Notes: a model not told the origin generated them from the sequence alone. Positions 16,756 to 25,646 are shown, counted from the first letter of the stretch. The stretch is 64,000 nucleotides of DNA from Phycisphaerae bacterium (GCA_029260075.1 JAJDDY010000067.1:62001-126000), one strand, 5' to 3'. Numbers and translations: made by a program.

Positions 16756-18204
16756 ATGGAGACGCCCCGCTTGCCGCTCCGCACCTACCTTGAAATCCCC
16801 TACGACAAACTCGAGGAAATGAACCTTGAGGCCAAGCATCAGCGCCTCGAGCGCGCGGACGCTGCGGTAGTGCAGGAAGAGCGGTGCAAGTACCTTTTCG
16901 ACGAGAAGGGCATCAAAGCCGTCACGGTTTGCTTCTCGGATCTCGAAGGTCGCTTCCACATGTTGGACTACGACAAGAAATTCCTGCTCAAATCGAGCGA
17001 CAACCTTACGTTCGACGGCTCATCCATTCGCGGTTTCTCGGAGATCAGCGAATCGGATTTGAAGCTATCGATCGATTGGCCTGCGTTCTACTTACTACCA
17101 GCCGACGTGTTCGGTCCGGGCAAGGTCATGGTGTTCTGCGAAGTTCGGGGTCAGGACGGGTCGCCGTACGCCCTCGATTTCCGCTCTCGCCTACGGCAGT
17201 ACACCGACGAGCTCTTTCGCAAGGAGCGCATGGTTCTCAACGTCGCCCCGGAAATCGAAGGGTTCCTTTTTCGCGGTGACGAAGCCGAACGCTCGTACTT
17301 CAAGAACGGCGCTTTCGACTTCATCTCGACCGGCGGGTACTACCACTCGTTGCCGAAGGATCCCCTTCGTCAGTTCATCGATCACGCAGCCGAAGCCCAG
17401 CGCGCGTTGGGTTTTTGCAACGAGAAGGATCATCCCGAGGTGGCGCCGTCACAGTTCGAACTCAATTTCGGGTTTTCCGAGGCGATGATCACGGCGGACC
17501 AGGTCCAATTGTATAAGTTGACCTGCCGGCAGATCGCCCGCAACCTCGGACTGACCGCATCGTTTCTTCCGAAACCGGTGGCTGGCGTGAACGGCAACGG
17601 CATGCACTGCAATATGTCGATCGCACGCGAGGGGAAGAACTTGTTCTACGCTGCGGATGGCGAGGATAACTTAGCGCCTTGCGCGCGAGATTTCCTCGAG
17701 CGCATCCTGAACAACGCGGTCGACATTTGCCTTGTGCTCAACCCGAGCGTGAACGCGTACCGCCGACTCGATCCGAACTTTGAAGCCCCCAACCAGATCA
17801 AGGCGTCGGCTGTGAACCGGGCGGCGATGGTGCGCATTCCTCTGGGCAATGAGCGGACAGCCCGTGTCGAGTTTCGATCCTGCTCGCCGGACGTCAATCC
17901 GTACCTGCTGTTCTATACGCTGCTTCGTACTGGCTTGGAGGGTCCGCAGGCAGACCCAACCGACGCCGAGGGCAAGCGGGCACGAACGCGATTCCTTCCG
18001 GATAACATTTACGACGCCATCCGACTCTTCAAGAGCAGTCGGCTGGCTGCGGAAATCCTGGGCGACCCCTCCCACGCGAAGTACGCCGAACTCAAGCAGC
18101 TGGCGGCTGACCGATGCCCCAAGCAACTCGGTCAAAACGTCAAGCGCAGCGAGATCATGTTCCACCATGAAGTGACCAATCAGTTCCTGTGGAGCAAGTT
18201 CTAG
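16756..18204 (+). CDS. glnA: Glutamine synthetase
   Basis: A 482-residue ATP-dependent enzyme joining glutamate and ammonia. Key blocks are FDGSSIRGFSEISESDLKL, the metal-ligand segment APEIEGFLF, STGGYYHSLP, the NGNGMHCNMSI His loop, and NRAAMVRIPLGNERTARVEF for nucleotide and substrate. The NLYDLP adenylylation segment of type I-beta enzymes is absent; the corresponding stretch reads ADPTDAEGKRARTRFLPDN, so adenylylation control is unlikely. Start at 16756 is favoured by GCGAGGAAG five bases upstream over a TTG six codons earlier. It appears monocistronic, and an IR-A repeat starts at its stop codon. Confidence 0.93.
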   Translation: METPRLPLRTYLEIPYDKLEEMNLEAKHQRLERADAAVVQEERCKYLFDEKGIKAVTVCFSDLEGRFHMLDYDKKFLLKSSDNLTFDGSSIRGFSEISESDLKLSIDWPAFYLLPADVFGPGKVMVFCEVRGQDGSPYALDFRSRLRQYTDELFRKERMVLNVAPEIEGFLFRGDEAERSYFKNGAFDFISTGGYYHSLPKDPLRQFIDHAAEAQRALGFCNEKDHPEVAPSQFELNFGFSEAMITADQVQLYKLTCRQIARNLGLTASFLPKPVAGVNGNGMHCNMSIAREGKNLFYAADGEDNLAPCARDFLERILNNAVDICLVLNPSVNAYRRLDPNFEAPNQIKASAVNRAAMVRIPLGNERTARVEFRSCSPDVNPYLLFYTLLRTGLEGPQADPTDAEGKRARTRFLPDNIYDAIRLFKSSRLAAEILGDPSHAKYAELKQLAADRCPKQLGQNVKRSEIMFHHEVTNQFLWSKF

Positions 18205-18360
18205 CGCTCTGTCGCACATCGAACGCCGGGTTTGCCGAGCCGCGCCCGTAAGGAAGCGGACGTGCGGGAGCTGGTCGTGACAGCTTGAAAACGCTCCCTC
18301 ACGGTCGCGGTTCGGATCGGACGAACCCGTCACTTGAGTCGTGACGAAGTACCAGCACCG
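18205..18360. repeat. IR-A repeat copy 6, long subtype
   Basis: Starts next to the glnA stop with GCGCTCTGTCGCACATCGAA, then CCGAGCCGCGCCCGTAAGGA, an inner GGTCGTGACAGCTTG, CCCTCACGGTCGCGGTTCGG and a tail TTGAGTCGTGACGAAG. The remaining 18361-18601 holds no recognised element. Confidence 0.88.
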
Positions 18361-18601
18361 ATTCCTGGGAAGTTCTTCTGTCGAAGCTCTTCCGTTATTT
18401 GGAACCGGGCGTTGGGTGCCATGCCCCAGCAACCCGAATGGCTTCAATATTTTTGCTTGCCATTGACCGGATACTTCCCCAACGCGACGATTCCGCGCGG
18501 ATGCTCTTAGGTTTCGCGGACGCTCCGTCTGTATGTGGCGGCCGACCGCTGGGAAAATGGTGCGCGCCTCTCGGCTGCGCTTGAGAGGGAGTTTGAATAC
18601 G

Positions 18602-19468
18602 ATGCAACGCCTACGTTCCATGATCGCCGTCGCCGCGCCCATCGCGGTCCTCGGGTCCATCGCGTGTACGATCTCGGGCTCAATCGACCTGTTTCCGAAG
18701 ATTGATGTAGCCAGAGAAGATTTTTCACTCTCCGCATCCGCCGACGGGATCAACGCCATGCGGATCGAATGGGAGAACGGTTCCATCACCGTTCGGATCG
18801 ATGACACCGCGACCGAAATCACCGCCGAGGGCGAAAAAGTCGTTCGCGCCGGCGACGAGGACGACTCGACGCAAGGGCTTACTGAGTTTGCGGTCACGCT
18901 CGACGTGGACGAAAGCGACTCGGACAAACTCGTGCTCTCACTCCGCCTTTCACCTGAGCATGTCGCAGGCAATTTCACCGCCGACGTCGAAGTCGTTCTT
19001 CCTGGCGGAGTAGACTTGGACATCGATACGGAAAACGGGGCAGTCGTTGTGGTCGGCAACACGGCCGAGACCGCGATTGATCTCCAAAACGGCGAGGTCG
19101 ACGTGAGCGAGCAAGTCGGCGATACGACCATCGATATCAAGAATGGTTCGATCGTCGTCGACAGCCTGGCTGGCTCGGTCGACGTCGAGGTGAATAACGG
19201 CGACATCACCGTGACAGCCCGGCCGATCGGAGACGAGAGCCTGATCGCTCGTGCGGACTTGGGCGACATCGACCTGCTCGTACCACCCGACACCTCCGCC
19301 GATCTCACTCTGGACACGGACTTTGGTTCGGTCGACGTGACGCTGTCAGAGTTCGTAGTGACGGACCTGAACACCGGACCGTTCTCCGTAACGGCCACAA
19401 TCAACGGTGGCGGCGTGGAGATTACGGCCAATGTGGATCTTGGCGCGATTTCTTTTGGTAGCCTGTAG
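18602..19468 (+). CDS. DUF4097-type beta-repeat lipoprotein
   Basis: A 288-residue exported protein. The N-terminus (MIAVAAPIAVLGSIAC) reads as a lipoprotein signal, preceded by a GAGAGGGAG site. The body is a run of short beta strands with recurring DIxxxNGxxxV and DLGDIDL units (TENGAVVVVGN, LQNGEVDVSE, IKNGSIVVDS, VNNGDITVTA), the hallmark of DUF4097 adhesin-like domains that fold as a beta-solenoid. Such proteins are common and mostly uncharacterised. It is probably lipid-anchored facing the periplasm or surface. A strong hairpin lies about 50 bp after the stop. Confidence 0.8.
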   Translation: MQRLRSMIAVAAPIAVLGSIACTISGSIDLFPKIDVAREDFSLSASADGINAMRIEWENGSITVRIDDTATEITAEGEKVVRAGDEDDSTQGLTEFAVTLDVDESDSDKLVLSLRLSPEHVAGNFTADVEVVLPGGVDLDIDTENGAVVVVGNTAETAIDLQNGEVDVSEQVGDTTIDIKNGSIVVDSLAGSVDVEVNNGDITVTARPIGDESLIARADLGDIDLLVPPDTSADLTLDTDFGSVDVTLSEFVVTDLNTGPFSVTATINGGGVEITANVDLGAISFGSL

Positions 19469-19515
19469 CACGAGCATGCCCCGGAGTTCGCAAGGGAAAC
19501 TGGTAAGCATTAGAC

Positions 19516-19548
19516 GGCCTGCGGGTTCGAGCGTCGAACCCGCAGGCC
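19516..19548 (+). terminator. Perfect 15-bp hairpin, terminator-like without U-tract
   Basis: GGCCTGCGGGTTCGA (19516-19530), loop GCG, TCGAACCCGCAGGCC (19534-19548). It lies 48 bp after the DUF4097 stop. There is no T-run after it, so it could stop transcription only weakly or stabilise the 3' end. The rest of the gap to 19974 shows nothing else recognisable. Confidence 0.5.
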
Positions 19549-19974
19549 ATCCGATTCCCCGCGCGACGCGGAACACCTCGCCGCTGGAATCGCAAAATGC
19601 CACGCGCGTGGCTCCCCGTCGCCAGCACTTCGGCTTGCATACAGGGACCGGTGCGGCTGCGAGGACTTGATTATTATTGGGCGTTGCAGCTTGCAGTTCA
19701 GTGCGGCGACCACCCTGACGTGACGCGGCAAGTATCCTCACTCCACACGCATCTTTCCATCAGGGGCGCGAACTTCACTTTGTTCGGTCCGAATTGCACC
19801 TGTCGGGGTCGTCTTCGGACGCTTTTTCTGGTAGAATAGATACGTCTTGCACGCCAAAGCGGGGGAAAGTGCGATCATTGTTGGCATCGCATGCGCGTTC
19901 CGATTCGATCCGCTTCATCACAACTCGAGTTGCTTATGGACTCGGGCGTAGATTATTCCTTGGGGGGGACGGTA

Positions 19975-21234
19975 ATGCTGGTTGCGAACGTTTTGGGGCG
20001 GTCGATCACTATTTTGAGCGCCCTGATCATCCTGGTTGGACCGATTGTGGTCTTGGCGCAGGTTCCGGGTGACTTCGATGGTGATGGTGTGATCACACTG
20101 AACGATCACACGTTCTTTCCGATTTGCATGTCCGGACCGAGCGGCGTCCTGGGCGTCGGATGCAGTGTGTACGACTTCAATACCGACTTACGCATCGACC
20201 TGCGCGACGCCGCTGGTTTTGCAGAGGTGTTCAATCCACCCATCTGCGGGAATGGCCTTGTAGAGCCGGGCGAAACATGCGAGACCGACGCCGGGTGTCC
20301 GCTCGGCGGAACGTGCGACCCAACGCTCTGTCAATGTCGTGGTGATAGCAACGACGATTGCGCTAACCCCGCAGTCGTAGGCGACGGAGAGACCGTGTTC
20401 AACACGACGGGCGCCACCACCGATGGCCCCACAGTCTCAGTCACCTGCGACGCCTTACAAAGCAGCGATCAGATCGAGTCGGACGTTTGGTTCTGCTATA
20501 CCGCCACGTGTGACGGTGAGGTCGTAGCCAGTCTTTGCGGAAGTAGTTATGACACGAAGATGGCAGTCTATTCCGGCTGCGCATGTCCGACGACACCCCT
20601 CATCACCTGCAGCGACGATGATTGCAGCAGCGCGCGATCCGATTCGCGCGTGGTCTTTCCCGCGACGGTCGGCCAGTCCTACATGATCCGCGTCGGAGGA
20701 TTTGCGGGTGAAATGGGAGTGGGGCGACTCAACATTCGTTGCGGTGTCGAACCATGCGGTACCGGCGGCGACTGCCTGGCTGCCCATCCAGAGCCGGGGT
20801 GTGACGACGCCGCTTGCTGCGCCCTGGCGTGCGATCTTGATGCCTTCTGCTGCGACGTGATGTGGGACGACTTCTGCGCCGGCGTAGGCCAAGGTGTGTG
20901 CAACGGAAACTTCGACGCGTGCCAGGTGAGCACGGACGACTGCACCCAACAGCAAACGACCGGCGGGTGCGGCGATGTCGATTGTTGCAACAGCGTGTGC
21001 TTGGAAGATCCCTTTTGTTGCTTGGATACGTGGGATGATCTCTGCGCGTTTCAAGCACGCGGACAGTGCGCCCTGTCTTGTGGCCCCACCAGCGGAAACT
21101 GCTTGCTCCCTAACGGTTCACCGGGCTGCGACAACGTGCCTTGCTGCCAGACGGTTTGCAATAACGACCCGTTCTGCTGCAATACGACGTGGGATCAGGG
21201 TTGCGTCGATACAGCTGCGATTATTTGTCAGTGA
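19975..21234 (+). CDS. Secreted Cys-rich protein with dockerin-like segment and three CC/WD modules
   Basis: A 419-residue exported protein. ATG at 19975 is preceded by GGGGGGGA and followed by signal peptide SITILSALIILVGPIVVLAQ. Next are two EF-hand-like halves of a dockerin type: GDFDGDGVITLNDHTFFPIC and YDFNTDLRIDLRDAAGFAEV. Then comes CGNGLVEPGETCE, a module seen in myxobacterial and planctomycete surface proteins, and a jelly-roll-like region. The C-terminus has three copies of a module with pattern GCDxxxCC-x3-C-x2-DxFCC-x3-WDxxC, for example CDLDAFCCDVMWDDFC. Probably disulfide-rich and extracellular. An earlier ATG at 19936 in frame is possible. Confidence 0.75.
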   Translation: MLVANVLGRSITILSALIILVGPIVVLAQVPGDFDGDGVITLNDHTFFPICMSGPSGVLGVGCSVYDFNTDLRIDLRDAAGFAEVFNPPICGNGLVEPGETCETDAGCPLGGTCDPTLCQCRGDSNDDCANPAVVGDGETVFNTTGATTDGPTVSVTCDALQSSDQIESDVWFCYTATCDGEVVASLCGSSYDTKMAVYSGCACPTTPLITCSDDDCSSARSDSRVVFPATVGQSYMIRVGGFAGEMGVGRLNIRCGVEPCGTGGDCLAAHPEPGCDDAACCALACDLDAFCCDVMWDDFCAGVGQGVCNGNFDACQVSTDDCTQQQTTGGCGDVDCCNSVCLEDPFCCLDTWDDLCAFQARGQCALSCGPTSGNCLLPNGSPGCDNVPCCQTVCNNDPFCCNTTWDQGCVDTAAIICQ

Positions 21235-21285
21235 TCGTCACCCGTGGCCGGCGCTTCAGAATTGTTTGCGGAGGGTTGATTCGAA

Positions 21286-21353
21286 CCGAGCCGCGACGTT
21301 AGGGAGCGGTATTCGCACGTGAGACCGGTCCGCTTCCTCACGGTCGCGGCTCT
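21286..21353. repeat. IR-A repeat copy 7
   Basis: CCGAGCCGCGACGTTAGGGA and right arm CCTCACGGTCGCGGCTC, between two convergent genes. Confidence 0.85.
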
Positions 21354-21505
21354 GTATGGCCGCGGCCCTGAAAGAAACTTCGTAAGCACACTCCTTGTGG
21401 CCCGTTGAATCAATCTGTGGGCGCGGTTTTCGAGTCGGTCAAACACCGCTCGCACCCAGCACATGGCCGCGCTGCGCTTGGCCATGGCACCCAACGCGGC
21501 GCGGC

Positions 21506-22150
21506 TTAGCCGCGCGTTGCGCCTCTCGCCGGTGTGGCGTTGGCATGCAGTTTTCGGTTTAGCTCGTTGACGAGTCGAAGCACCATTCGTGGGTTCCGTT
21601 CGGCGCGAAACTCGCCGCGAAGCTGAGTCTTCTTGAATAGGCGTGCGTCGGATGCGTCGCGCCGGACGGGTCGAAGCTGAGCCAGGTCCATCGTTCCGCT
21701 AAGCACATCGTCGCCTTTGTGCTCTTTGAAGAAAACCGACCCGGCGCCTTCGAAGATCGAACTCACCTGACCGGTCTGAATGAAATACGTCACAGTACCG
21801 TTAACCTGCGACGCGTGCGCCACTGTGGTTCCGGGTATGGATCGCCAGAAGCTGCGGATATGAATGATCTGCGTAATGGGCACCCGTGCATCGGACCCGG
21901 AGGGTCGAGACCGCCGCAACACGAGATCGACATTGCCGTGCCCATCGAGGTCGTAGTAGGACTCGTCGAACGCTTCGACATATCTCGTTGGGCTACGCGG
22001 ATCGCGGTAGTCCGTGATTTCGAAGACGGTTGACTTTGGCGCGCACCCCGTCGCGAGTACGACAAGAATGCAGGCTGCGATCATCAAATTCGTAGTTGTG
22101 CGAATGCTGCGCCGGATCGATGGCAACCGATTGTCCGCGTCAAGAATCAT
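21506..22150 (-). CDS. Lipoprotein, hypothetical
   Basis: A 214-residue lipoprotein with basic N-terminus (RRSIRTTTN) and signal core LMIAACILVVLATGC (lipobox ATGC). The mature part contains DYYDLDGHGNVDLVLRR-like sequence (YYDLDGHGNVDLVLRRSR), a DxDGxG element reminiscent of FG-GAP or EF-hand calcium sites. The C-terminus is basic (NELNRKLHANATPARG). No ribosome binding site stands out for either ATG (22150 or 22084); 22150 is kept because it gives a complete basic n-region. Convergent with the Cys-rich gene and divergent from mqnA. Function not recognised. Confidence 0.65.
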   Translation of the reverse strand: MILDADNRLPSIRRSIRTTTNLMIAACILVVLATGCAPKSTVFEITDYRDPRSPTRYVEAFDESYYDLDGHGNVDLVLRRSRPSGSDARVPITQIIHIRSFWRSIPGTTVAHASQVNGTVTYFIQTGQVSSIFEGAGSVFFKEHKGDDVLSGTMDLAQLRPVRRDASDARLFKKTQLRGEFRAERNPRMVLRLVNELNRKLHANATPARGATRG

Positions 22151-22280
22151 CTGACGCGCACGTTAACGGCCGTCAAGGAGAGCGTCAACGCCGTATCCGG
22201 TTGCGTGTGCAGGGCGCAGGGCATCCGCAGCACAATAGTGCATCTTTGAACTGGAATCTGCGCGTGCATACGTCTCTTGC

Positions 22281-22341
22281 GGTGGGGGACGTAAGCCCGT
22301 CGCCGATTCGAGTCCCCCACGGCTGAAGCCATGGGCCACCC
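22281..22341. repeat. IR-B repeat copy 2
   Basis: GGTGGGGGACGTAAGC then CGATTCGAGTCCCCCACGGC and TGAAGCCATGGGCCACCC. Immediately followed by an IR-A copy. Confidence 0.88.
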
Positions 22342-22345
22342 AGCC

Positions 22346-22480
22346 AGTGAATGACGGGTTTACCGAGCCGCGCCCGTAAGGAGGCGGACGTTTGGGAGCG
22401 GGTCGTGACAGCTTGCAATCGCTCCCTTACGGTCGCGGCTCGGCTCGGACGAGCCTGTCCATTGAGTCGTGACAAAACAC
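22346..22480. repeat. IR-A repeat copy 8, long subtype
   Basis: TGAATGACGGGTTTA then CCGAGCCGCGCCCGTAAGGA, inner GGTCGTGACAGCTTGC, TTACGGTCGCGGCTCGG and tail TTGAGTCGTGACAAAA. With IR-B copy 2 it fills most of the gap 22151-22527. Confidence 0.9.
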
Positions 22481-22527
22481 GAGTGCTTTCAATAATTTTG
22501 ATCGCACCGTATGTGTCGCCTCGGATT

Positions 22528-22557
22528 TGGACTAGCGGATACGATGTGCCTATACTT
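22528..22557 (+). promoter_or_regulatory. Candidate sigma70-type promoter for mqnA-mqnC
   Basis: TTGGAC (22528-22533), 18-base spacer, TATACT (22552-22557). Transcription would start near 22564, leaving about a 74-nt leader before the mqnA ATG. Confidence 0.5.
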
Positions 22558-22637
22558 CGTTCTGGCGGGCTGAGTTCGGTCGGACGGGGGGGCCGTCGTG
22601 GTGGTGTCGTCCGCCGTGTGGGCGAAGGATGGTTTGA

Positions 22638-23426
22638 ATGGCTGACAACTGTTGGCGCCTCGGCGTCGTTTCTTTCTTGAATTCCAAACCGCTCATCGCC
22701 GGGTTGGACGTCGATCCCCGTGTGCGGCTGATTCTTGACGTGCCGGCGAAACTGGCTCCTCGCCTCGATTCCGCGGACGTCGACGCCGCGCTCGTACCCG
22801 TCATTGACGTCATGGCTGAGCACCGCGATTGGCGGATCGTCTCAGATGCGTGCGTCGGATGTGATGGTGAGACGCTGACCGTTCGCGTGTTCTCGCGCAG
22901 GCCGGCCGAGTCCATTCGCCGACTCCACGTTGATGGCGACTCCCACACGTCCGTAGCCTTGGCCCAGATTATCTGGCGCGAACAATACGGTCAGACGTTG
23001 GAAATCGTCCCGTTCGCTTCCGCCGGTTCCCCCGACGAGTGCGAAGCCGTCCTGCTCATCGGCGACAAGGTCGTCAACCACGGGCTGATCGGGTTCGATG
23101 TGCAAACCGACTTAGGTTCCGCGTGGAAGTCGATGACATCGCTTCCGTTCGTCTTTGCGGTTTGGGCGGCTCCGAGCGGGTTGGATGGGTCTGCGCTCTC
23201 GCCCCTGCTAAGCCAAGCTCGTGATCGAGGCGTGGCGTCGGCGACCGCCATCGCGGCGGACTTCGGTCCGGCGCTGGGATGGCCGGTCGCGCTGGCCCAG
23301 CGATATTTGACCGCCCGATTGAAATTCACACTCGGTGACCGGCAGCGCGCCGGCATGGCCCGATTCCTCGCCCTGGCCAAGTCGTATGATCTGGTAGCGT
23401 CGGACAAGGAGTTGGAATTCGTATGA
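22638..23426 (+). CDS. mqnA: Chorismate dehydratase (futalosine pathway), MqnA
   Basis: A 262-residue protein of the periplasmic-binding-protein fold that converts chorismate to 3-enolpyruvylbenzoate, the first step of menaquinone synthesis by the futalosine route. Typical blocks are LGVVSFLNSKPLIAGL at the N-terminus, a DVDAALVPVIDVM segment, DGDSHTSVALAQII, and LGSAWKSMTSLPFVFAVWAA. Length matches the family. ATG has GAAGGA upstream. It overlaps mqnC by 4 bp (ATGA), so the two are translationally coupled. Confidence 0.93.
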   Translation: MADNCWRLGVVSFLNSKPLIAGLDVDPRVRLILDVPAKLAPRLDSADVDAALVPVIDVMAEHRDWRIVSDACVGCDGETLTVRVFSRRPAESIRRLHVDGDSHTSVALAQIIWREQYGQTLEIVPFASAGSPDECEAVLLIGDKVVNHGLIGFDVQTDLGSAWKSMTSLPFVFAVWAAPSGLDGSALSPLLSQARDRGVASATAIAADFGPALGWPVALAQRYLTARLKFTLGDRQRAGMARFLALAKSYDLVASDKELEFV

Positions 23427-24580
23427 TCCAAACCGCGACCACCGTACAACCCGGTACGATTGCGCGAATCTCCTCGGACGACGCCATCGAGATGTATCGC
23501 CACTGCTCACTCCACGAACTCGGACGACGAGCCCATCAGGTAACGATGCGGCTTCATCCCGAACCGTACCGCACATACGTCGTCGACCGAAACATCAACT
23601 ACGCCAACTACTGCACGGCGAAGTGCATCTTCTGTAACTTCAAAGCCGACCCCCCCGGCATGGACAGCGGGCGCAATGATCTTCCGTCCGGCTATGTCTT
23701 GTCGCTCGACGAGATCGGCCAGAAAATCGAAGAGCTGTTGGCCATCGGTGGCACTCAGCTTCTCATGCAGGGCGGGCTGGTGCCGGCTGAAATTCTTCCC
23801 TTCGAGTGGTATCTCGATCTCCTGCGGTTCATCAAGCGTGAGTACCCCGGCATCCACGTCCACGCCTTCAGCCCACCGGAAATCCATGCGTTTCACGAAA
23901 TGTTCGACATGGACGTGGGCGATGTCTTGTTGCGTCTTCAGGAAGCCGGCTTGGATTCCATCCCCGGCGGCGGTGCGGAAATCCTCGTCGATCGCGTTCG
24001 GCGAAAAATCGCTCAGGGCAAGACCACAACCGAGCAGTACCTCAACGTCATGCGCGAAGCCCATCGTATCGGTATGCGCACGAGCATTACCATGATGTTC
24101 GGCCACATCGAGACGATCCCCGAGCGGATCGAACACCTTCAGCGAATCCGCGACCTTCAGGACGAGACGGGCGGATTCACCGCGTTCATCAACTGGACGT
24201 TCCAGCCCGGCGGCACGCCGCTGGGGCGCGTTCCGACGCACGAAGCTGGGACAGACGCCGCACCCGACGGGCGTCACCTCGTGCTCGCGGACGCCACGGA
24301 ATATCTCCGCATGACGGCGTTGGCACGCCTTTTTCTCGACAACATCGCGAACGTACAGTCGAGCTGGGTCACGCAGGGTGTCAAGATCGGTCAACTGGCA
24401 CTTTTCTTTGGCGCGAACGACATGGGCTCCGTGATGATGGAGGAGAACGTGGTCTCAGCCGCGGGCACCGTTTTTGAGCTTTCCGAGGCTCAGATTCGCC
24501 AGGCGGTTTCGGAAGCCGGGTGGACGCCCGTCAAGCGAAATTTCTTTTACGAGCCGATTCCAACAGACCAGGCAGGATAA
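23423..24580 (+). CDS. mqnC: Cyclic dehypoxanthinyl futalosine synthase (radical SAM), MqnC
   Basis: A 385-residue radical SAM enzyme that cyclises dehypoxanthine futalosine in menaquinone synthesis. The iron-sulfur ligands are Cys64, Cys68 and Cys71 in ANYCTAKCIFCNFK. Family blocks include GGTQLLMQGGLVP, HAFSPPEIHAF, IPGGGAEILVDRVR and MMFGHIETIPERIEHL. The C-terminal GANDMGSVMMEENVVSAAGT separates MqnC from its paralogue MqnE. The 4-bp overlap with mqnA confirms pathway context. mqnB, mqnD and mqnE are not in the window. Confidence 0.94.
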   Translation: MIQTATTVQPGTIARISSDDAIEMYRHCSLHELGRRAHQVTMRLHPEPYRTYVVDRNINYANYCTAKCIFCNFKADPPGMDSGRNDLPSGYVLSLDEIGQKIEELLAIGGTQLLMQGGLVPAEILPFEWYLDLLRFIKREYPGIHVHAFSPPEIHAFHEMFDMDVGDVLLRLQEAGLDSIPGGGAEILVDRVRRKIAQGKTTTEQYLNVMREAHRIGMRTSITMMFGHIETIPERIEHLQRIRDLQDETGGFTAFINWTFQPGGTPLGRVPTHEAGTDAAPDGRHLVLADATEYLRMTALARLFLDNIANVQSSWVTQGVKIGQLALFFGANDMGSVMMEENVVSAAGTVFELSEAQIRQAVSEAGWTPVKRNFFYEPIPTDQAG

Positions 24581-24618
24581 TCCAGGGAGAGGCCATTGAG
24601 AGCATGCTGGATTTTTTT
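24580..24618 (+). terminator. Weak terminator candidate after mqnC
   Basis: ATCCAG (24580-24585) can pair with CTGGAT (24607-24612), followed by a run of T to 24618. The loop is long, so this is tentative. The gap on to 24932 contains a lone TATACT at 24644-24649 without a good -35, and nothing else recognised. Confidence 0.35.
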
Positions 24619-24932
24619 GTAGCATCTGGCCGATCCTTCTCGCTATACTGACCGTGTGCGTCGCGTTTCGGACGCGCATCGGTTGGTCATTTGTGGCGGC
24701 CGTGCTTCACACCTGTAGGTGCAGCCGTCAGGTGACGTCTGGGGAACGCCGCTACGGCGGCGCGAGGTTCGGGAGCCACGGAAGCGGACAGGGCGCGTTC
24801 TTGCGCATGCGTTGGGTGTTGGCCCGCGCAGCCGTGTGGATTCCATGTTGTTCGTGAGGTCGGCGGCCTTTTCATATCTTGACGATGTGCCGCCCCGCCC
24901 CTGCGTTCGCTCGAAGGAGGATCTACACCGCG

Positions 24933-25646
24933 ATGAATCTGGATGCGATCTGGCAGCGAGCCAAGTCCGACCTGATCTTCACCAACGATCGCGGCGCCAC
25001 CGACCTTTTGCTTTGGGATCACGCCGAACGCGTCGCGTGTGCTGTTCAATCCATCGCCTCCATGGACGCCGCCCGCGCACTGGCTCCAGACGTCCCCGCC
25101 ACAATCGCAGCCGCCCTATACCACGAAGCCGGTACGGTGAAACAACTCCGCCGCTCGCACGCCACGGACGACCACGCGGGGTTTGGTTCACAAGTAGAGA
25201 TGAGTTGCGAGCTAAGCGCCGGCGTGCTTGAGCGCCAATTGGCGAACTTGCTACCAGCCGACTCGATCGCCCGCGCGGCCGCCGCCATTTACTCGCTTGC
25301 TGATCACACGGTCACGTCGGTCGAGGGCGACATCCTGTCCGACGCGGATCATCTTGAAGAGTTCGGCGTTTTGTCGTTGTGGGCCACCATCCGCCGAACG
25401 GCACTGGAGGGCAAGGGCGTGCAAGCGCTGATCGACACGTGGCAGCGCCAGCAGGAATATCAATATTGGGAAGCCCGCCTGAAAGACACCTTCCACTTCG
25501 CCGAAGTCCGCCTCGCCGCCCAGCGCCGCCTCGAACAATTTGGCCAATTCATGCGCGACATCGACCGACAACACCGAGCCTTGGATCTACAATCCAACCT
25601 CGACCCAACCGCCGACACCCGGCGAGACTCGCCCGCCGAACTGTAG
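24933..25646 (+). CDS. HD-domain-like metal-dependent phosphohydrolase homologue
   Basis: A 237-residue soluble protein with an HD-superfamily layout: His30 in LLLWDHAERVACAVQSIA, a His-Glu pair (His64-Glu65) in AALYHEAGTVKQL, and a later acidic pair in SVEGDILSDADHLEEFGVL. The canonical HD metal pair is thus HE here, which may change or weaken metal binding. The ATG at 24933 follows an AAGGAGGA site; an upstream in-frame start lacks one. The substrate cannot be told from sequence; relatives act on nucleotides or cyclic nucleotides. It stands alone before a repeat-rich gap. Confidence 0.7.
   Translation: MNLDAIWQRAKSDLIFTNDRGATDLLLWDHAERVACAVQSIASMDAARALAPDVPATIAAALYHEAGTVKQLRRSHATDDHAGFGSQVEMSCELSAGVLERQLANLLPADSIARAAAAIYSLADHTVTSVEGDILSDADHLEEFGVLSLWATIRRTALEGKGVQALIDTWQRQQEYQYWEARLKDTFHFAEVRLAAQRRLEQFGQFMRDIDRQHRALDLQSNLDPTADTRRDSPAEL

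Noticed and set aside
19516-19548. Possible attachment site or IS end at the perfect 15-bp inverted repeat
   Set aside because: No second copy, no integrase or transposase nearby; a 3' hairpin after the DUF4097 gene is the simpler reading.
21275-21360. tRNA-like GATTCGAACC sequence
   Set aside because: It is part of an IR-A flank; no acceptor, anticodon or D-arm can be drawn, and no tRNA was found anywhere in the window.
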